Notes: a model not told the origin generated them from the letters alone. 64,000 nt of DNA from Roridomyces roridus (GCA_029378245.1 JARKIF010000039.1:1-64000), one strand, 5' to 3'. Positions 23,391-35,168 are shown, counted from the first letter of the stretch. A program made the numbers and translations.

Positions 23391-25425
23391 TGTCTACAGT
23401 CAGGAAGTGGCTTCCAACTTGATGGCGGTTGTAGATCCAGAACAGTGTCGACAAGCTTTACTTATGAAAATTCAGACCGGGAATGACGAGACCTGTCTTC
23501 CGTTGCAATCAGATGGACATGTGGAAGGGAAGGAAAGCTGTGGGTATCCTTATTCGCGGGAGGTAGTAAGGAGGAAAGGTGAGATCGCAACGTGGCGGTG
23601 CCAGGTTGCCGTCATTTCCTGTTGGTTTCAAAGCTTTTGGACATCCTTCCGAGTTTCCATTCTCCGTTGACAGGCTACAGCTGTCCGTCTCGGACAGAAC
23701 TGGCCGCGTCATTCCGAGTCTCCGGCAGAACAGCTACGTATAAGTACCTTCGGCGTTCGCTGAAGCGCTGACCGCCCATTTACTCCCCCCCCCCGCCCAC
23801 TGGGCTCCGCTTCGTTTCAGGATCGACTCTCTTGCTGGGCATTTGACCGCAAATAATGATACCACCTGGGTGCTTCACACATCTACCTTGCATCAGCATC
23901 CTTGGGCCCGCATCTCAAATCGGCCAAAATCTGTTGATTCAACCTTGGTTCAATGCCGAAATCCCCGAGGTTTTGCTCGTGGCTTCGCTCGATACTATCT
24001 CATCTGCGCTGTTCTCCCGAGTACTCTGAGTCGTCCTTTTTTTTCTCATGCGGGCTTCAACTTGCAACCGCAGTTTCATCTCGCACGAAGCTCCCAATCA
24101 CATCTGTTGTTCTGGGTCCGTTACTTGGGCAACTTACCCCGCGCCCTAGACCAGAACCTGGTCTGACTATGAGTTGTCGATCGACAAACATTTCATAGAC
24201 AGACAGACGGGTTACAAGTCTACCCGCGCCCCCGCTTGGAAGTTTACCCAGACAACCACACCGAGGCACTCTTCTCTTCTCACAAATGGAAAATCGGCGG
24301 CTCATTCAAACTTCCCTTTGCCAGTGGGAGGTCACCACTGCTAAGATCGCATCGCCTGAGGCCACTGGCACCGCCACTCAACCGCCGCCTCCCTGGGTTC
24401 CACCCGGTCACATGCATCTGCTTCTGCCGCTTTTATGATGCATCGCGGATGTTGTACGTATGCATTCCCAAAGGTGCGTGAATTTTGCGGATGCTGTACT
24501 TTCCTTCTGATATATCTTGAAGGCACTGTAGGTTGACGAGACTATATGCGTCTCAACCAATCCTGTCGCTCAATACGCATGAGCCTCGTCTTTCTGGTAT
24601 TATCGAATCAAGAGTTCCAAACGACGGGGTCCCACTCGTGCAACCAAGCGGTGAATCTCACTGGTAACGTCCGACACTCGGTAACATTTCGTTCCATCTT
24701 CCAGATACTATATATCAAGTCCAGCAGGTCGTAGGCCTATAAAAGCACCGGATTTCTAAATCAACCTCAAGTTTCAAAGACCACTGTTCGCATCTTCATC
24801 TCATTCTTCAACCTCTCTTGGTCAAGATTTGAATGCACTCGGACGCAAGCAAGGATCCGGGCCTGTACCCTCATCCCACTGCCTGCGCAAGACAGAAGCA
24901 ACTCGGCTTCATCCTCGCAACAACCCAACAACTACTTCGTCTGAGACGCATTTTACAATTGCCTTTATCTTTGCCGCGTTCAACCGTCTTAACCTCCGTT
25001 GCTCCCGATACGAGAGTATCCATTGCTAATCAATACCCAGATCTGAACCTCAATATCCAATGCTTGACTATGACAGGGCCGCCGCGCCGTCCAAGGTCGT
25101 GGAGCTGCGTGGTGCTGGCAGGGACGTCGCCCACATCCGCCACGTTAGTTTGAGCGCCGATATGCTTCTTCGGCGCATTTCAAGGGGTCTGATAATACCT
25201 AGAAGCACCAGGAATCAGAAAAGGGAGAGGATCGATCTTGTGGGCGCGGAGAAAATAGGTATTTGCGAGGCGTGTAATCTATAAAGTCCAACAAGAAAGA
25301 TGTTGACCAAGAGCAGCATGAAGGGAAGAGGTACTGCGGAAGAAACGATGCGAGTGGAACAGAACAGAAGCATCTGCAGCAACGAATGAATTATGCCCAA
25401 AAGATCATTCGCGAAGTGCACTCAC
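23391..25425. other. 2-kb gene-poor stretch with a TATA-like site
   Basis: No open frame here has family features. TATAAAAG at 24738-24745 is followed by a pyrimidine-rich tract and an ATG at 24833 opening 106 codons of low-information sequence; this could be a small or non-coding transcript. A C10 run lies near 23787. Confidence 0.35.
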
Positions 25426-26754
25426 CTAGGAAGGGAACAGATTTTTGTCCTTTCCGATCCAAACACTCATACCACCGGCTTCTAATTCCTTCAAAGCAGG
25501 GAGGACAACCGGGGACACAAATGAGTCAAGAAGGACCGATTTCGGTTTCCAGGCATAGGAACGAATGCGCAGAGTTCGTAGGGTGGTGCGACGAACTAAT
25601 ATCACTGGAAGCAACATATCCCAGTAGGAGTCGGGGAAGGTACCATCCTGGGGCATTAAGAATTCCAAAATTTGTAGGTTCGGAAGTATTTTGGACGAGT
25701 CACTGCGCGCCAAGATGGCCGACAGCCGTGCGATGGCATCGGAATATGGGCACAAGATTTCCAACTGGGTGGCGGTCGGACACATGTCCAAAATCCCGGC
25801 AAGCAATTCCGAATCGACAGGCGATCCCCCAAGTTTCATTTGCAAGAAATCGATGGAGAGCTTTTGAAGGGGTGGTGACGATCGTTCGAGGAAGGGAACG
25901 AGTTGAGCTAAAACCATGTGCATATTCCCCAGCTCGAGGGACTCGAGCCCGGGGGCGGTGATGCACGCGAGTATATGATCGTCGCTCTCGGGATTCCAGG
26001 GATTGAGCCCCAGGTCGAGTCGACGCAGATGCTGGAAGACCAGCGCTCCTGTCGCATTGGGGAGTAGGTTCATGTCTTGAATGGACAGCTCGACCAAGTT
26101 GGGAGAGTGGCGTAGGAGTTCGATCAAGGGAGACGAGGGACATTCCAGCCTACTGAGACCACATATTCTCAGGGTTTGGAGTAGCGGAAACATCTCCGTG
26201 ACACCAAAGTGGATGCCAAGAGTGCTCGAATACTGCCCTCCAAGCTCGATATCGAGACTCTTCAGACGCCCGAAACGGACCTGAATGAGAGCAGTTATAT
26301 CGTCCTCGAAAGCTCCTAGTCCTTCATCATCGTGGGCTGCCTCGGCGTTGATCGTTACGCGCAAGTCCAAGGGCTGATTCCGCGCACGTTCTAACCATCT
26401 CTCGAAAACGGGCGAGAAACCCAGAGAACGCGGGAGGACGATATGAAGTGTACTCCAAAGCGCGGTGGTTGACAATGCAATCTCGGTCCATGCATGACAG
26501 ATTTGGAGGAGTATTATGGGGATATCGTCGATTCCGGTGCGCGTATATTCAATACTAGCGCCGTCCAAGCAAAGGCAGCGAAGGAAGATTTCGGAGGAGA
26601 TTTCGAGTGGCAATCGTGTTATGGGATCGCGTATATCGTTGAGCTGGCGCTGCAGAAGGCTTCTACTGCACTCAAGCTTCTTCAGAGCCTCTTTCTGTCG
26701 CTCTATATCTTTGGAAACGGCGCCAATCTGCGCCTCGAGTGCTTGTACCGACAT
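25426..26754 (-). CDS. F-box/coiled-coil family protein (442 aa)
   Basis: Single exon from ATG 26754 (MSVQALEAQIGAVSKDIERQ). Coiled coil to residue 45, F-box DPITRLPLEISSEIFLRCL, CHAWTEIALSTTALWSTL, then leucine-rich repeats ending GMSVWIGKDKNLFPS. Closest in the window to the gene at 20404-21612, with which it shares the promoter block and the end motif W-IG-x-x-x-NLF-x-x. Intact. Confidence 0.85.
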   Translation of the reverse strand: MSVQALEAQIGAVSKDIERQKEALKKLECSRSLLQRQLNDIRDPITRLPLEISSEIFLRCLCLDGASIEYTRTGIDDIPIILLQICHAWTEIALSTTALWSTLHIVLPRSLGFSPVFERWLERARNQPLDLRVTINAEAAHDDEGLGAFEDDITALIQVRFGRLKSLDIELGGQYSSTLGIHFGVTEMFPLLQTLRICGLSRLECPSSPLIELLRHSPNLVELSIQDMNLLPNATGALVFQHLRRLDLGLNPWNPESDDHILACITAPGLESLELGNMHMVLAQLVPFLERSSPPLQKLSIDFLQMKLGGSPVDSELLAGILDMCPTATQLEILCPYSDAIARLSAILARSDSSKILPNLQILEFLMPQDGTFPDSYWDMLLPVILVRRTTLRTLRIRSYAWKPKSVLLDSFVSPVVLPALKELEAGGMSVWIGKDKNLFPS

Positions 26755-27662
26755 GAGCTGCCACAAAGAGGTATCAGAACGGGCCATAACACGGCGGAAA
26801 TTGACCACTGACAGGCAAATTATCTCCCACTCTCCACCACACAGACAGAGTGCACGAGTGAGCACGAAGCTGAAGAGCAAGCAAAGAGCAAGTGAAGTGG
26901 CGGAAGCAGAGGCGCGTACGTACATAAATGAAACCGGAGCAAACACAAGTGCTTCGTGATCTGCTTGTCCCGAACCATCATGCCACCCTGCGCCTTGGAC
27001 TCGTTGGAGGCTATCTCAAGCAAATCTCCATCGATGCCACTCCATGACACCGACCGTTGCATCATCCCGCCCTGCTGCGCTAATATGTAGCTATGCACTC
27101 CCACTCCAAACGGTTCTACTCAACTGACGGCAATTAATTCGACAGCGAACATGGACAAATTTCCGCTCACTGGGCTCAAGACACATTCCACCACTTGCAA
27201 CTTGCTGAGCCGCACCGCCGCCAGCCACTTGCTCCGGAATCTTCAGCTGATGTCACTGATTAGCCATACGCACTGCGAGCGTTCACTCTTTGGCCGACAT
27301 TGGATGATCACCGCGGGTCTACCTCGTCGTGTTCACTGCCGCGCCGGGACAATTCCTGCCGTCCACGTCAAAGCACATTCTCCCTCCCGTTTCTCTCATA
27401 ATTACCTCCCACCTCGCCCTTCTCCCCCCGAGCACATCACCGAACCATTTCTTCTTATGAGCGCAATATGAGCGGCAAAAATCTTTTACTTGAGCTTGCG
27501 TGTCCACGTCGAGCGATTCTGTCGAGAAGACGGGGAAAGTTCTTGGGCGGCTCTGCAATGATGGCTAGCCGCGACTTACTAATTTCCAATTGAAAGCGGA
27601 CAGGGCCGCTGCGCTATGGGATCTCTGTTATAAAGCAGGAATCCATCGTTTCCCTAGCTCCA
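26755..27662. other. Divergent intergenic region
   Basis: Lies between the F-box gene (-) and the SnoaL-like gene (+). Holds the conserved block at 26894-26911; nothing else recognised. Confidence 0.4.
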
Positions 27663-28157
27663 ATGTCCTCCACCGACGACACTCGCGCGGCAATTCGCAA
27701 GACGATCACGTCCTTTTTGGACGCATACATCGCCGCCGTGGAGCAGCCCGACAAATCTTCCGAGCTACTGATGCGCGACCTCACACCGTCCTGCATGCGT
27801 TTCATACGACCGGCGGCCATGGTCAGATCCTTCGGCCTCGACCCCGCAAAGGGAGAAGACAGGGACACATACGCCGCGCGCATGAAGGGCGAACTGTTGA
27901 TTCTCGCCACCGCGCGCATCAATATCGTGAAGGATAGCGTCATCATCGACGCTGAGAACAGCTGCGCAGCCTTTCGTAGCGAGCACTGGCTCACGCTGAA
28001 GGGCAGACCCGAAACGATGCTCGAGTTTGCGTGGTTTATGGATTTCGACAAGGACGCGAAAATCGAGAAGATTGTGCAGGTTATCGACTCGGCGGAGTGC
28101 GTGAAGTACGTGGAGACTATGAAGAAAGTTGCCAAGGAGTTGGGTGGGCTTGCTTAG
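27663..28157 (+). CDS. SnoaL/NTF2-like small protein (164 aa)
   Basis: Single exon, MSSTDDTRAAIRKTITSFLD start. One NTF2-fold-like domain: an N-terminal helix with LDAYIAAVEQP, a middle part (DLTPSCMRFIRPAAM), and strands ending in FRSEHWLTLKG, MLEFAWFMDFDKD and KIEKIVQVIDSAE. This fold is used by polyketide-cyclase-like enzymes, isomerases and simple binding proteins. No catalytic residue can be assigned. A second copy at 45674-46138 and relics at 30871-30917 and near 37340 show it has been duplicated together with F-box genes. Confidence 0.75.
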   Translation: MSSTDDTRAAIRKTITSFLDAYIAAVEQPDKSSELLMRDLTPSCMRFIRPAAMVRSFGLDPAKGEDRDTYAARMKGELLILATARINIVKDSVIIDAENSCAAFRSEHWLTLKGRPETMLEFAWFMDFDKDAKIEKIVQVIDSAECVKYVETMKKVAKELGGLA

Positions 28158-28628
28158 AAGGCGTAGAAGTACTTGAATGAACCTTTTGCACGATCAACGG
28201 CGCCGGATCATCTTGCCGAGTTCTGATCCGTCACGCTTCTGTTCTCACCACCATCTTCAGTTTCAGTCACACCTGTTTTTGCTGTCCCACAGGGCTACCG
28301 GTGCGTGAATGTTGACAATCCTTGCTGATTCTCAAGCAAACATGTTCAGGGAACGCAATCCAGCCAACCCTTCTCCGCACCTTGTCCAAGCCTTGTCTCA
28401 GGTCTGTGCGAGCTCCTGAGTCGGTGACTGCAAGTAAGCTAAGCTCACAGCTTTCAACACAATCTGACCGTATGCGGCCTCTCAAGTCTACTAGGTTAGT
28501 GAATGGATTATGGTGTGACCTGATATCCTTCCATCGTTCCAACATCGACCGACAGGAAACACAGTCGGCGAGCCAACTCCTGGATTGTGTCACTTTGACT
28601 GATTGACTAATTGTGACTTCGCAAGTCC

Positions 28629-29820
28629 ATGTCTATTCAAGAGCTTGAGGCGCGTATCGAGGAGATTTCGTCTGAGGTCGATCGGCAGAAAGAAATCTTG
28701 GGGAAGCTCGAGCGCGACAAAAGTCTCCTTCAGCGACAGCTCAATGCCATACGGGACCCAATAACACGACTGCCGCTCGAAATTTCTTCGGAAATATTTT
28801 TCAAATGCCTCCCCGATCGCCCCACACCGGACGGTCGCAGTATCCCCACACGTCTTCTCGGCGTCTGCAACACGTGGACTAACATTGCCCTTTCCAATCC
28901 TGAGCTTTGGTCACGAATTCATGTCTGCTTCCCATGCCCGACGGGCTTCAAGGAAGTCCTTCCGAAATGGATTCAACGTGCAGGTGCCCGCGGGTTGCAC
29001 ATCAGCATGGAGGGCTTGCCCGACCCAGATGTGCTTGCCCTCATCTGGTGCCGCTCAGATCGGTTGGAAACGCTGCATATCTCCTCAGATGTGCGCCATT
29101 GGAGGGACGACTGGGACGACGGACCTCGCCGCGGTCCCTGCGACGTTCTGGCTGGCACGCAGCCAGGCCAGTTGCCGTGTCTTCGAACCCTGACCATCCT
29201 CGGTCTCGATGGGTTGGTGTTCCATCGACAGCCAGTTCTGCAGCTTCTACGCCTTTCTCCGAACCTGGTCGATCTGTCTTTCCATGACTTCAAATTAGAG
29301 TGGGAGAACTTGGAGTGGGAGGATGCAGTCTCCGACGAGATCATCTTGGCAGATTTGCGGCAGTTACTCGTTGGAATGAAGTACCCCGACGCCTCCATGG
29401 ACGCTGTGCCTGATTACAAAATTCTCGACAGCTTTTCCGCCCCTCGTCTCGAGACCTTGACAGTAGATTCCGACGATCGACGCATCGTTCCCTTCCTTGC
29501 AAGATCCTCACCACCGCTCCAACAACTCCTTATCCGGGATGCACTCGAATTCGACTCGCTGAAGGACTTGCTCACAGCGGTTCCTTCCCTCACCCGTTTG
29601 TCAGCCAGCGGACAACATGAATCTCGACGGTTTGGAGAGCTTGTTTCGTATGCTGGGAGCCCCATCCAGCCTGGTCCCAGACCTTCGGACCATAGAACTA
29701 GGTGACTTGCAGGCATGGTCGGATTCACTGTGGAACTTGGTTCTCCGCGCATTGACGGCTCGTCGGGACCCACATGCGAAGCCTACGTATGACCTTATTC
29801 GAGAAATGAACGGAGAATAA
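28629..29820 (+). pseudogene. F-box/coiled-coil gene with C-terminal frameshift
   Basis: ATG 28629 (MSIQELEARIEEISSEVDRQ), F-box DPITRLPLEISSEIFFKCL, CNTWTNIALSNPELWSRI, and leucine-rich part to PSLTRLSASGQ. The continuing similarity (LDGLESLFRMLGAPSS, VPDLRTIELGDL, LWNLVLRALTARR) is in the next frame, from about 29615 to the stop at 29820. The first frame stops at 29705. No GT-AG pair fits, so a single indel near 29610 is the simplest reading. The last about 40 residues of the family are also missing. It could still make a 358-aa protein. Confidence 0.75.
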
Positions 29821-29825
29821 TTCGG

Positions 29826-30827
29826 TTCCCAAAAGGGCAACTGACCCAGTGATCGTTTGTGCTTTTCAATCGACCACCATCTTCCGTTTCATCCCCCATT
29901 CTCTATGCATCCTTCTGGCCAGAGACGTCCACGGTGTGTCCATATTCAGAGATGCGCCCAACATCCGAATGCTCGGCTCTGGCATTACAGAAAACAAAAG
30001 CCCAGCGCTCAGCCTCGGGCTCGCAACTTGCCAACTCAGCGGAGTATCAGTGGTCAACCAGGGTAAGTGAATCGATCCATCCATGGCTACTTTATCTCAG
30101 CTCCATTTCAGCGTCACGTCCGCTCAAGAACTCGAGGCGCGCATCGAGGACATCTCGGCCGATATCGAGCGGCAGCCTGAGAAGGGAGTCCTGCAGGGAC
30201 TCGAACGCGATAAGAGTCTTCTTCAGCGACAGCTCAACGCTATACGCGATCCAATCCAACGTCTTCCCCTTGAAATCTCGTCTGAAATCTTTGTCCAATG
30301 CCTCCCCGAATATCCGACGCTCAGCGATGTTCGCAGCATCCACCCGCGTGGCACCATGCCCAAGTTTCCCACTATGCCCACACTTCTCTTGAATATTTGC
30401 AATGCGTGGACCGACATCGCAGCATCCAACCCCAAGCTGTGGTCCACAATGAATATCGAGTTTCCGGCGCACCGCGTGGGTCTCGAGGTCATGGTGGAGA
30501 AATGGCTTCAACGCGCTCGTTCTCACCTTTTGGGTGTGTCCATGACCGGACCTCTCGATACAACAGTGGCCGCTCTGATTTGGCGCTACTCAAGCCACCT
30601 ACATGGGTGGCCGCTACACGATTCTCCTGTACTCTCTGCCATACGATGCCTGGGCTAGCCTCCGAGCGCTAACGCTCGCAGACGATGGCAAGGATATTTG
30701 GATCGGGAATATTGATGCGGAGATAAATATCCTTCTTTGGCCGTCGTGGTGGGAGTCGGGGGGTCCGGGAACGTTGCCTCCACAGTTACAATCTCTGAGC
30801 AGGGTTGGGGTCTCAGTTGTTTACTGA
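29826..30827 (+). repeat. Duplicated block A1 (promoter plus broken F-box gene)
   Basis: Matches 35547-37193 in the same orientation, beginning with the shared AGGGCAACTGACCCAGTGAT, through TTCTGGCCAGAGACGTCCAC and into the F-box gene. A1 lacks about 690 bp present in the other copy. Confidence 0.85.
30083..30827 (+). pseudogene. F-box/coiled-coil gene with ~690-bp internal deletion
   Basis: Starts MATLSQLHFSVTSAQELEAR and is nearly identical to the intact gene at 35805 up to AALIWRYSS. It then jumps directly to the C-terminal end (LLYSLPYDAWASL, DGKDIWIGNIDAEINIL), which is in another frame. The junction has a short shared CCAC between deletion ends, as in microhomology-mediated loss. The open frame ends at 30658 after 191 codons; the leftover C-terminus runs to about 30827. 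Confidence 0.85.
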
Positions 30828-30870
30828 ATGCCGTCGTACAATGAGCTTTGAATTATCTTGATCTTATCTT

Positions 30871-30917
30871 GGCCGATTTTTGACAAGGACATGACAATAG
30901 AGAAGATTGTGCAAGTT
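30871..30917 (+). pseudogene. Relic of SnoaL-like gene 3' end
   Basis: Reads as FDKDMTIEKIVQV in frame, matching FDKDAKIEKIVQV of the gene at 27663. It sits directly downstream of the deleted F-box gene. A more decayed trace lies at the matching place near 37340, after the paired F-box gene. Confidence 0.55.
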
Positions 30918-30937
30918 AGACCGTGTTCCAACTTGGT

Positions 30938-31851
30938 TCACTTCTGTGCCGTGACAATATCCGCCTTCCACGTCAAAGTAAAATCTCCCTCCCCGTACCG
31001 TTCCTTCATGTATCTCTCCCACCCTTCCCCCTTCTCCCCAGCCAACATTTCACCGAACAGCCTCTTCATGTACTCAACGAACCTCCCCATGTCGTCCGTG
31101 TGCTGGAACACAATGGACTGCACATCGACGGCGGTGAAGCCCACACTGGTGAGGATGTTCTTGACGGACTCGGGCGAAACAAGAGGGCCGGAGAAGATGG
31201 GCGGAGGGATGTAGCCCGGGACGCCTGCTTTCATGGATTCGAGCCAACCCGGCTCTGTCCAGACAGTAAAGCCCAGCTTGCCACTCTGTTTGAGGACGCG
31301 CAGGGATTCTGATACCGCCGGGTGAGCGAATTGATTCAAGATAATGGGGAAGGAACTCACCTTTGAAGGCTAGCTCCTTGTCGGGAATCATTTGGATCGC
31401 GAAATTCATCAACACGTGCGTGAAGTGGTTGTCCGCGAATGGGAGAGCCTGAGATACGCCTCAAGTTGAATCAAACGGACGGGCATGTTACGCGCACCTG
31501 GGCATCTGCGACTTTCACCTCTGCATTCCATCCATTTTTTTCGATCCTCTCAGCGGCACTCTTGACCATATACTCCTCGAGGTCGCTGCACACTACGCGT
31601 ACAGCGTCTTTGCCGACGGCATCAAAAAGGAGCGACGCCACCAGGCCCCCGCCGCATGCGTTGTCCAGCACCACAGCATCGTGGGGCGGGGTGGGGAGCA
31701 GACCTGCTTGTTGGATCATTGCTTTTGCCGGGATGCCTGTGATCTCTTCCATCTTGGCTGTATCTAGGCAAGGATGGGACCGTCAGTTGGACTCGAGGCG
31801 AGTTGCTCGACGCTCACCCTCTGTCGAAAATTTAGCATATTCGGGTCTCAT
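30938..31851 (-). CDS. SAM-dependent methyltransferase (252 aa)
   Basis: Four exons (complement): 31818-31851, 31498-31763, 31361-31448, 30938-31308, start MRPEYAKFSTE. Class I methyltransferase: the SAM-binding motif I is VVLDNACGGGLVASLL, the acidic motif II is VVCSDLEE, motif post-I is VKVADAQALPF, followed by LRVLKQSGKLGFTVWTEPGW. The C-terminal part (SPESVKNILTSVGFTAVDVQ) is the usual small-molecule cap. Fungal relatives methylate small metabolites; the substrate is not known. TATA-like TATAAAA lies about 40 bp upstream (31890-31896). Its closest relative here is the plus-strand gene at 60405-61321. Confidence 0.85.
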
Positions 31852-32057
31852 GCTCGACGGTGGTTGGTTGGGTCCAGGCGCATGCGGTGTTTTATATCGG
31901 TTGATGACTGTGTGACTGCGGAGGTACTCGCCGTTCAAAAGGGGTTGATCTCGAATTGGTAATGAACGCACGCAGAGCGCCGAGTCGATAGCCTGAAATT
32001 TGAATTGTGTTCCGTTAGTAGAAAACGGGAACGAGCAGGCTATTACGGTGAAGCTCA

Positions 32058-32147
32058 CGCCTGATACGGACGCCTTTGATCGCGGTGAGCAACCCGAGCG
32101 GCGATCATGGACAGCGACGTGAAGCGGGTGGGAAGTGGGACGGTCAT
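32058..32147 (-). pseudogene. N-terminal gene fragment MTVPLPTRFTSL, unrecognised
   Basis: ATG 32147 opens MTVPLPTRFTSLSMIAARVA and about ten further codons before a possible donor GTGAGC. The same N-terminus with flanking sequence occurs at 61691 (MTIPLPTRFTSLALRAS then stop). It looks like the start of a third gene in the duplicated block, possibly with a mitochondrial-type leader. No continuation was found in either copy. Confidence 0.35.
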
Positions 32148-32149
32148 CC

Positions 32150-32882
32150 TCAGTGAGGCCCTGAGGTGAGGGAGGAAAGGACTCGTTTTGTTGTCTGTTG
32201 GGGTAATATACCCGCCGCTGGAAGAGTCACTGGCGGCCACCGGTGGCTGCCGATGGACACCGGCGGCCGTTGATTGTCGTTGTTTCCGATGGATCACTGA
32301 TGCATTTTGGTGATCTCCGGTGGCTTTCATTAGATCACACACTCAGGTTGGAGAGACTGCCCATCCACTGGGCTTCGGTGAAAGGTAGTGAATATTTGCT
32401 CAATCATTGGAGGATTGACTGACTTCATTGTTGCTTTTCAAAGTTTGAAACCCCGCCGCATGAATGAAGCATTCAAGGCGATGAAAGCCGCTCCGTCTTG
32501 CTGGTGTCCGACGGCTTCCAGTGATTTCCATTGAATGAGATGGTTTTTTTGAGGTTGCTTTGAGGCAAGAATAAGATACACTTCACAAATGGATCGGAAA
32601 CAACAATCATTCACTGGAATCCGGTGGAATGCACTGGATGCCGATGTTGAGCCAATGTATATTGATGCCATCTTTGCAAATCAGAGTTGTTCGAGTTGAA
32701 CATCATCAACTGAAGCGCGCCAAAGATGGCGTAGAAATAGATCCAGGAATTTGCAGCCCAGGGACCACAGTCCATCGTGAGCCAACGAACTCCAGTGGAA
32801 ATGGTGTGAAGCTCGGCGGCCGACGTCGATGTCCGCCATCATCCAACGCCGATCGGTGCCGATCAGCCGTTTGACAGCGCTT
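32150..32882. other. Intergenic, no gene seen
   Basis: Contains short imperfect repeats around GGTGGC and TGGAATGCA; no supported frame. Confidence 0.4.
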
Positions 32883-32942
32883 CTTTCTCGGCGCATTGCT
32901 CAAGATCACATTTGATCACATCCCGATTGCCGGACGGCATGT

Positions 32943-33420
32943 TCATTTCTTAGCTGCGACAATGCAAGCCTTGCGGATCAAGGAGAATTCTCCCTCTCCA
33001 TACCGTCCCCTCATATACTTTTCATACGCTTCGCCCTTCTCCCCAGCAAGCACATTGTTGAAGAGCCTCTTCATGTCCGCGAGAAATTGGGTCATGTCGT
33101 CCGTGTGTTCAAACGTGATGGGTTCAACGTTGATGGCAGTGAATCCAGCGCTGGCGAGCATCGTCTTGATAGATTCCGGTGAAGGAATTGGTCCAGGCGA
33201 GAAAATGGGCGGCGGGACGTATCTTGGGACTCCATCATGGATTCGAGCCACCCGGGCTTGTCCAGACAGTGAAACCGAAGGTGCCGCCCTGTTTGAAGAC
33301 GCGGAGGGATTCTACCAGAGTCGTACATACAGGGTTAGAGAAGGATGCAAGATAATGGCAGGATCAACCTTTGAAAACTGCATCCTTGTATCATTCCTTA
33401 GCTCGAGGCCTGCTTTATAC
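32943..33420 (-). pseudogene. Methyltransferase pseudogene (5' deletion and frameshifts)
   Basis: Matches the promoter and the last part of the gene at 60405-61321. The TATA-like site (33414-33419) and leader GAGCTAAGGAA are kept, then about 480 bp carrying the start codon and motif I are gone. What remains is the end of exon 3, intron 3 and exon 4. Exon 4 carries a 1-nt loss at TVWT-(E)PGW and a further loss a few codons on. The distal part is open: FTAINVEPITFEHTDDMTQF to AKK. It cannot make an active enzyme. Confidence 0.85.
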
Positions 33421-33872
33421 TGACAATTGAATGAACTGTATCACGGCCCAGCCCGCATGCCGCTTGAGCCCATTATACTTGACACGGCCGAGCCCGCAAC
33501 TTGATCGCAAAGTTTGTGGACCGACGCCTTGAAGATGGGAAACTTCTCGCTTCAAACCAAGAACTGTTAAAGCGGGACATGGAAGCATTACATACCTTCC
33601 TATCCGTATCTTTTTTCGGCAGCGGATAAGTAATGTCACAACGAGATGAGCGCCAAACTCACCTTATTTCGGGTACAGGAACGACATCTTTGTGCCACTT
33701 TTGTTCTTCCAGGTGAAACCACGTACGCCTGTTAGACGCAGTCGAAGTTTGAATCTGACTTAAGTAACTGCGACATCGACAAAAGCTGAGGGAAGATGAC
33801 GAGAGAGCGAGGCTCGATCGTGTATTATGATGCGTGGCCGGCAATCAACCAATGCATTTTTACAGGACCTCT

Positions 33873-35168
33873 CTAGAATGCCGGCAACAGCTGTACAATG
33901 TTTCCGTCTGGCCATGCTGCCTCCTCACTCTGGATGTAAATTTCCATCCCATCGGCCACCAGTTGGCCGAATTCGCCACGGAATTGAGCGTCAAGAGACC
34001 ATGGAACGGCCAAATGACGACTAAAATGGCTGAGGTTTACAGACCGGAGTCCTGAACGACGAGCCGACAATGCACGGAGAACTAGACTCCAATCGGACCA
34101 GTCCCCCATGCTATAAAGTTCTAGAGTCTGGAGGCTGGGGAGGGCACCGGACCCTGTTTCAACCAGGATGTCGAAAAACGACTCCGCTGCAGCTCCGCTG
34201 AGATGCCCGATTTTCAGCCGCGTCACGGAGGGAAGGTGGGAAAGAAACTCGGTGAATGCAGTTTGAGATACTGGAGGTCCATAGTCGATTATGACCTCTC
34301 TCAGAGGTGGCGAGGAACGTTTGAGGAAGGTTACAACACTGGGCTCCTCCGCGGTAGATAAGGAAAGGAATTCGAGACGTGGGGCGGTCAGATATTTGAG
34401 GGCTCCTTCGGCGACAGGAGGTTCATACCCGTACTCGAACCTCTGCAGATTTGGAAGGACAACCTCCGCAGTCCATATTCCATCGGCAGCATCGAGCACA
34501 GAGAGAGCCTTGACAGACAATTCGGTCAGCTCTGGAGCCCCTCGAAGGAGGTGGAAAATCGGAGGTGCAGGAAATGTTCCTTGGTAGCGGTCGGAAGGGG
34601 TTGGCCGGAAGATCAAGGTTCGGAGAAAGGGCAGCCGCGGCTCCAGCTGCGTGATATCGAAAAGATTCGGGTTCTCGAATTCCTCCCCGCTGCTGCACAC
34701 GCAAATGTCGAGACGCTGCAGTCGACTCGAGTAACAGCGAATGAGGGAGGCTACGACGGAGTCGAGAGGTCTCTCCATGGTTATATCCAAAAGGTGGGTG
34801 CCAGCACGATGAAGCCATCGTTCCATGCCTGCCATGAAGGCCTCGGCATTTAAAGACTCGAGCTCTTCGGGGATGCACAATTTGTGCCATAAAACTGGAG
34901 TGGATAGTGCGATATCACTCCACGTAGTACAGACGTTCAAGAGGAGCACGGGGGCTTGGTCGGCCTCGGGGATGGGCTGAGGAGGGAGGCATTGGAGAAA
35001 TATCTCGGATGAGATTTCGAGGGGAAGCTGGGCGACGGGATCACGAGCAGCGTTCAGTTGGCGTTGAACGAGGCTTCTATCGTGTTCCAGTTTCCTGAGG
35101 ATTTCCCTCTGCCGCTCTATATCAGACGAAAGCTCCTCGATGCGAGCCTCCAGGTCTTGGATGGACAT
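33873..35168 (-). CDS. F-box/coiled-coil family protein (431 aa)
   Basis: Single exon, ATG 35168 (MSIQDLEARIEELSSDIERQ). F-box DPVAQLPLEISSEIFLQCL, CTTWSDIALSTPVLWHKL. The leucine-rich part includes LLDITMERPLDSVVASLI and RLDICVCSSGEEFEN, and it ends DGNIVQLLPAF. It is the arm-1 partner of the gene at 58477-59769 and also close to 56656-57966; these three form one subgroup. Intact, although the methyltransferase next to it is dead. Confidence 0.85.
   Translation of the reverse strand: MSIQDLEARIEELSSDIERQREILRKLEHDRSLVQRQLNAARDPVAQLPLEISSEIFLQCLPPQPIPEADQAPVLLLNVCTTWSDIALSTPVLWHKLCIPEELESLNAEAFMAGMERWLHRAGTHLLDITMERPLDSVVASLIRCYSSRLQRLDICVCSSGEEFENPNLFDITQLEPRLPFLRTLIFRPTPSDRYQGTFPAPPIFHLLRGAPELTELSVKALSVLDAADGIWTAEVVLPNLQRFEYGYEPPVAEGALKYLTAPRLEFLSLSTAEEPSVVTFLKRSSPPLREVIIDYGPPVSQTAFTEFLSHLPSVTRLKIGHLSGAAAESFFDILVETGSGALPSLQTLELYSMGDWSDWSLVLRALSARRSGLRSVNLSHFSRHLAVPWSLDAQFRGEFGQLVADGMEIYIQSEEAAWPDGNIVQLLPAF

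Noticed and set aside
24833..25153. 106-aa protein downstream of the TATA-like site
   Set aside because: Composition is like random translated sequence and there is no family resemblance or splice-supported extension.
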